20,113 nucleotides of DNA from Auxenochlorella pyrenoidosa (taxonomy: Eukaryota > Chlorophyta > Trebouxiophyceae > Chlorellales > Chlorellaceae), in assembly GCA_001430745.1 (NCBI GenBank), contig KQ481971.1, positions 167,297-187,409 on the forward strand, in the 5' to 3' direction. The first letter of the stretch is position 1. Each line of letters starts with the position of its first letter. This document shows, one piece after another, positions 17,601 through 20,113 of this stretch. The position numbers were made by a program, and so were the translations under genes. Under the pieces are notes generated by a model. The model saw nothing but the letters and a program-made list of their open reading frames with translations, had not been told where the DNA came from and did not search any database.

Positions 17601-20113
17601 ATGCCCAGCCTCATGGCTTGTGTCACGCTGATCTTCATGCCCCATCTGGCTGTTAAATGCTTTGTGCGCATGACGCCACATGCGCTAGGCGCGGGGCCGC
17701 CACCTGCGCTGCGGGGCTGGACACGTTGGCCGTGCCTCGTGTTGCAGACCCCCCTGTGCGAGTATGCCCCCGCCTTGACCGCACCTTTGCATTCTGACTG
17801 CCCTGTGCACTCAGAATGTCAACCCGCTGCCGCCCTCTGCCGCAGCCCTGGACCTGGATGACTTGCTGGCGATTGTGCCGCGCCGGCCCCGCACCCCCGG
17901 CCGCCGCCCCACCACGCGCTTTGAGCGCGCGCGCAAGCTCAAGCGCAGCCGCGAGCTGGCGCAGCTGCTGCAGGGCGCAGAGGAGGGGGAGCGCGAGGCG
18001 CTTCTGGAGCTGGGAGCCAAGGGCAGGGTGGCAGAGTGGGGGTCGCGCCGGCGGGGCCGCGGTGCGGCCGGCGCAGCAGAGCACGGCGCAGCAGATGGCG
18101 GGCCCCCGGCGGCGGCGGCGGCGCAGCGCCAGGGCCTGGCTGGCTGGGGCGTCTCCCCAGCACTCTGGCCGCCTGCTGTCGAGCTGGAGGAGCCGTCCTT
18201 GGAGGGGGAGGAGGCGATGGAGGCGGACAGCTCAGACTATGAGCCCAGCCCCTCTCCAGAGGCAGACCGCCGCTGTGCGCGCAGCATCGTTGCAGCGGTG
18301 GCTGCCACTGAGGTGGGCGGCGAAGCCGGCGCGGCGCCCGCCACGCGTGCAAGGCCCCAGGCAGCAGCTCCAGAGGGGGCCGTGCCCAGCAGTGGTGGCG
18401 GCAGTGAGGGCAGCGCCGCTGCAGGGGGCCCCGACCCGGCACGCCTGCAGCAGCACCCAGCGGGCGCCGCCCCGCCCCGCCAGCTGGCAGCGGACCTCCA
18501 GCCTGGCGCCTCCCAGTCCAGCGCAGTGCTCGACCAGCTGGCCGGCAGCGGAACCGACCTCTCCCAGCTCTTTGCAGCTGCAGCCTCGGACTTCATTGCC
18601 AGCCGCCAGAAGCAGCTGCAGCCGGGGCAGGCGGGCGCGGAGGCGCGGTCGACGGCGGCTGCTCAGCCGGCGCCGCTGCCGTGGGCGCAGCCGGTGCCTG
18701 GGCCGGCTGCGCCGCAGTGCGCACCAGTACTGCCCACCAGGCCCTCTGCTGAAGCCATTGCCCACCTGGCGAGCCACGGCAGGCAGTTCAACGACATCCT
18801 GGCAGCGGCGGCCTCAAACTTCATTGCCACACACCAGAAGCAGCTGCAGCAGGCACAGCAGGGCCCAGGGCCAGCACACGTGCAGGCCATGCTGCAGTCC
18901 ACACCGACCGCCGCCGCAGGGGTGAATTATTTGCAGAACATGCATGCAGAGCCGCACGCGGAGCAGCAGCCGTACGCGGAGCAGCAGCCTGCTACGCCTG
19001 TTGGCACGGCGGCGCCCTGGCTGGCAGGCTCTGCCGCCCAGCCGGGCAGCCAGCACCAGGAGGACAGCGACTCAGCCACCGCCACTGCTGCCGGGGTTGG
19101 GCAGGCTGCCGAGGAAGATGCCGATGCCGAGCCCGCCAGCCCGCCTGCAACAACAGTGTCAGCTGCGCCAGCTGCAGCCGCTGGCGTACCGGCAAGGGGC
19201 GCTGCTGCTGTGGCGTCGGTTGTGGCAGCAGCTGCGGCGACTGCAGAGGCGGTACAGGCAGCGTCCGTTGCCGCGGCTTGCGAGGCCTCCACCCCATTGC
19301 TGCCTGCCGAGCCTGCTGACATGGCAGTCCCAGCGGCGGCGGCCGCAGAGGCGGCGGTGCACATCACCCTTGCCGGCGATGCTGCAGCAGAGTGCGAGCG
19401 ACTCGAGGCATGCGGGCAGCAGCTGGCGACGGCGCAGCGGGCGCTGCTGGTTGCAGAGGGCAAGGGGCCGGGCACCAACCTGTCGCCCTTCCACTGCAGG
19501 CAAGGGCGCTTCCCCCTGCCGCGCTCAGCACGCTCTGCGCCTGCATCCTGCATCGCACCCGCAGGCGCCCCCCGCTTGGCACCTGCCTGCGCACTGCAGC
19601 CTGCGTGTGCCCACTTCAACGCCTGCGCCCCGCCCCGCCTGGCTGCCTCTTCTCTCTTGTTTTGCTTGCTGAGGAGTACGAACTGCCTTTTTCTCCCTTC
19701 TGCAGGCTGGTGGAGGTCAGCCTGGACATCCTGGGCTTGGAGGCCGCCCTCACAGCAGACAGTGCACTCGCTGTCATGGGCGCAGGTGCGCGACTTGTGG
19801 GGGCAGGCTTCTTCAGTGGGGGTGGGGGTGGGGGGGTGGGGGGGTGGGGGGGGGCTGAGGCGTTTGAAGTGTTTCATGCACCTCATGCTGGCTTCCCACA
19901 CAAGCGTGCCGTGGGCCACGGATGCCACTGCCTGTAAAGGCGCCTCTCGCTTATTCGGTGTCTTGAGGGCGGCGTTCCGCCAACAAGGCAGCCCGCACTG
20001 TGCAGCCTGAAGGTGCCCTGCCGCCTGCCTGCCCCGCACTGCAGCCAAGCGCGCCTACCGGCAGCTCTCCATGCTCGTCCACCCCGACCGCTGCCCCCTG
20101 CCGTCGGCCGAGG
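11638..20113 (+). CDS. DEMETER/ROS1-family 5-methylcytosine DNA glycosylase, apparently fused to a J-domain; 3' end outside window
   Basis: Bifunctional HhH-GPD glycosylase/lyase expected to excise 5-methylcytosine in the nucleus and start base-excision demethylation. Exon model: 11638-12366, 12474-12528, 12773-12881, 13298-13379, 13776-14038, 14318-14420, 14665-15064, 15235-15328, 15607-15699, 16035-16062, 16307-16371, 16647-16811, 17043-17295, 17467-17584, 17846-19499, 19706-19785, 20045 onward; all join in phase (about 1453 residues so far). Order: Ala/Gln/Gly-rich N-terminus (1-245); DEMETER block with GSVLDSVVGVFLTQNVADHL (about 313-332); acidic inserts; LGRKSVGC and FPVDTNVGR (catalytic Lys about 585, Asp about 603); [4Fe-4S] cysteines about 667, 674, 677, 683; acidic linker; low-complexity tail; J-domain. 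Uncertain: the 12367-12473 intron, needed because frames 11638 and 12474 differ, and whether the part after 16811 belongs to the same gene. Plant 'domain B' was not found. Family identity is firm; the fusion is inference. Confidence 0.9.
12855..13015. repeat. Tandem repeat that duplicates an exon/intron boundary
   Basis: The decamer CGCCTTCCAG lies at 12861 (inside an exon), 12928 and 12989, each followed by a CA(T/C)A-type string and then GC-rich sequence. A GCATGCAGGGGAGGCGG block precedes the second and third copies. The period is about 61-67 bases. The first copy is the coding end of the exon at 12773-12881; the other two lie in the following intron. Confidence 0.8.
13298..14038 (+). other. 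DEMETER-family core block before the HhH motif
   Basis: The exons at 13298-13379 and 13776-14038 join (CAG then AAC, phase 0) to give GSVLDSVVGVFLTQNVADHL followed by SSRAYMELASRFP. This is nearly the diagnostic block of plant DME/ROS1 (GSVVDSVVGVFLTQNVSDHLSS). An acidic, Gly/Ala-rich insert follows, then DSVDWEAVRTASHADLSDAI and KCRGMQFR, matching the plant 'W..R.a....i..aI..RGm' segment. Confidence 0.9.
13388..13405. repeat. G18 homopolymer just after an exon
   Basis: Eighteen consecutive G begin nine bases after the end of the exon at 13298-13379. Together with the preceding GTGGGGGT this is a G-rich 5' intron segment on the transcribed RNA. It has G-quadruplex potential and its length is unreliable. 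Confidence 0.8.
14318..15064 (+). other. Glycosylase segment with a lineage-specific acidic/low-complexity insert
   Basis: The exon at 14318 encodes LADQIIRFLNQIRQHN and a basic stretch. The exon at 14665 encodes a Gly/Ala/Glu-rich insert and then LSLEWLRDAPDSVARDYLMNIDG, which matches the plant motif LEWLRDVPPDKAKEYLLS just before the helix-hairpin-helix. Plant DME has a variable interdomain region at an equivalent place. The donor of the first exon could be GT at 14421 or GC at 14427, both in frame. Confidence 0.75.
14893..14928. repeat. Nine-base coding minisatellite
   Basis: Four in-frame copies of a GCGGGC(A/G/C)CG-type nonamer encode an Ala-Gly-Thr/Ala repeat inside the low-complexity insert of the glycosylase exon at 14665-15064. 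Confidence 0.7.
15235..15699 (+). other. HhH-GPD catalytic motif
   Basis: The exon at 15235-15328 completes the GLGRKSVGC hairpin with the catalytic lysine and contains FPVDTNVGRIC with the catalytic aspartate. The next exon adds RLGWLPLEAEQKVEDLDDYA. The spacing of Lys and Asp (18 residues) equals that in plant DME/ROS1. Both residues needed for base excision and lyase activity are present. The exon at 15607-15699 ends at an AG|GCGAGA (GC) donor. Confidence 0.92.
16307..16811 (+). other. [4Fe-4S] cluster loop of the glycosylase
   Basis: The exon at 16307-16371 encodes YELHFQMITLGKVFCNKQQP plus Asn. Its last two bases (TG) and the first base of the exon at 16647 make the second cysteine, followed by SACPMNDACEY. 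The pattern C-x6-C-x2-C-x5-C is that of DME/ROS1 and endonuclease III cluster loops. A basic segment (HGRKRVR) follows. The exon ends with Gly codons at 16811, and reading through the donor meets TGA at once (16813-16815). Confidence 0.93.
17043..17584 (+). other. Acidic and basic low-complexity linker with a DFIVADD motif
   Basis: The exon at 17043-17295 starts C|ATG and encodes MRDFIVADDKRGRRRRRG, then long Asp/Glu/Ser runs. The exon at 17467-17584 encodes VFAAAMAEANARGARVHWKT and a helical Glu/Gln segment. DFIV followed by acids is common in acidic tails of chromatin and transcription factors, but no folded domain is recognised. The ATG at 17044 could be the start of a separate gene if the upstream exon ends at the 16813 TGA. 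Confidence 0.6.
18526..18621 (+). repeat. 32-residue internal repeat, copy 1
   Basis: Encodes VLDQLAGSGTDLSQLFAAAA then SDFIASRQKQLQ. It is paired with 18754-18849, same length and same frame, starts 228 bases apart. The strongest identity is AAAAS-FIA-QKQLQ. Confidence 0.75.
18754..18849 (+). repeat. 32-residue internal repeat, copy 2
   Basis: Encodes AIAHLASHGRQFNDILAAAA then SNFIATHQKQLQ. It aligns without gaps to 18526-18621; the differences are spread, indicating an old duplication rather than an assembly artefact. Confidence 0.75.
19706..20113 (+). other. J-domain (DnaJ-like), cut by the window edge
   Basis: The exon at 19706-19785 encodes LVEVSLDILGLEAALTADSA and a short remainder. 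It joins at phase 1 to the exon from 20045, which encodes AKRAYRQLSMLVHPDRCPLP. The KRAYRQLS helix followed by the HPD tripeptide is the J-domain signature that stimulates Hsp70 ATPase. Helices III-IV would lie beyond 20113. The family call is strong; which gene it belongs to is discussed in the findings. Confidence 0.85.
19818..19854. repeat. G-rich tract in the intron before the last J-domain exon
   Basis: Six G-runs of four or more separated by single T, on the RNA-sense strand, about 30 bases after the donor at 19786. It is a strong candidate for an intramolecular G-quadruplex in DNA or pre-mRNA. Confidence 0.75.

Larger units (their letters stand above)
17846..19499 (+). other. Long Ala/Gln/Pro-rich exon with internal duplication
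   Basis: About 551 residues in one open exon. The acceptor at 17845 (CTCTGCCGCAG) joins in phase with the donor at 17585; the nearer acceptor at 17814 does not. The exon opens LDLDDLLAIVPRRPRTPGRR, then has a basic/helical segment (FERARKLKRSRELAQLLQG) and an Ala/Gly/Gln-rich, probably disordered stretch. It ends in a GC donor (TGCAG|GCAAGG) in the right phase for the J-domain exon. Confidence 0.65.

Noticed and set aside
17815..17845. Acceptor at 17814 as the start of the long Ala-rich exon
   Set aside because: It joins out of phase with the donor at 17585 and meets a stop. The acceptor at 17845 has a better pyrimidine tract and the right phase.

Overview
The window is nuclear DNA from a eukaryote with small, intron-dense, very GC-rich genes, most likely a green alga (Chlorophyta, perhaps a trebouxiophyte of the Chlorella type). 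The reasons are high G+C on both strands, exons of 30-400 bases separated by GT-AG and a surprising number of GC-AG introns, G/C homopolymer runs inside introns, TGTAA-type polyadenylation motifs, and the gene content: a plant/algal DEMETER-type glycosylase, a RAD54 and an ALMT/FUSC-like membrane protein. No operons, ribosome binding sites, IS elements, tRNA, rRNA or CRISPR are seen. Exons were assembled by hand from splice sites, reading phase and family similarity.

Layout. (1) Bases 1-3543, minus strand: eleven exons of a six-TM membrane protein resembling aluminium-activated malate transporters / FUSC proteins. Its start is at 3543 and its C-terminus lies beyond base 1. (2) 3544-3943: intergenic, holding the 5' side of gene 1 and the 3' end of gene 2. 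(3) 3944-10882, minus strand: a complete RAD54 homologue in about 25 exons, a SNF2-family motor of homologous recombination. (4) 10883-11637: a 755-base intergenic region between divergently transcribed genes, probably a shared promoter. (5) 11638-20113, plus strand: a DEMETER/ROS1-family 5-methylcytosine DNA glycosylase. Its HhH-GPD lysine and aspartate and its four [4Fe-4S] cysteines are all visible. It appears to continue through an acidic linker and a long Ala/Gln-rich exon into a J-domain (HPD motif) cut by the window edge.

How the genes relate. RAD54 and the glycosylase are both DNA-transaction proteins and sit head to head. Base-excision removal of 5-methylcytosine creates strand breaks, and RAD54 works in homologous repair, so co-expression is plausible but unproven. 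The membrane protein has no evident link.

The most interesting points are the apparent glycosylase/J-domain composite protein (with a competing two-gene model because an in-frame TGA coincides with one donor site), a 32-residue internal duplication in its tail, a duplicated exon/intron boundary, and seven apparent GC-AG introns among about 51 donors.
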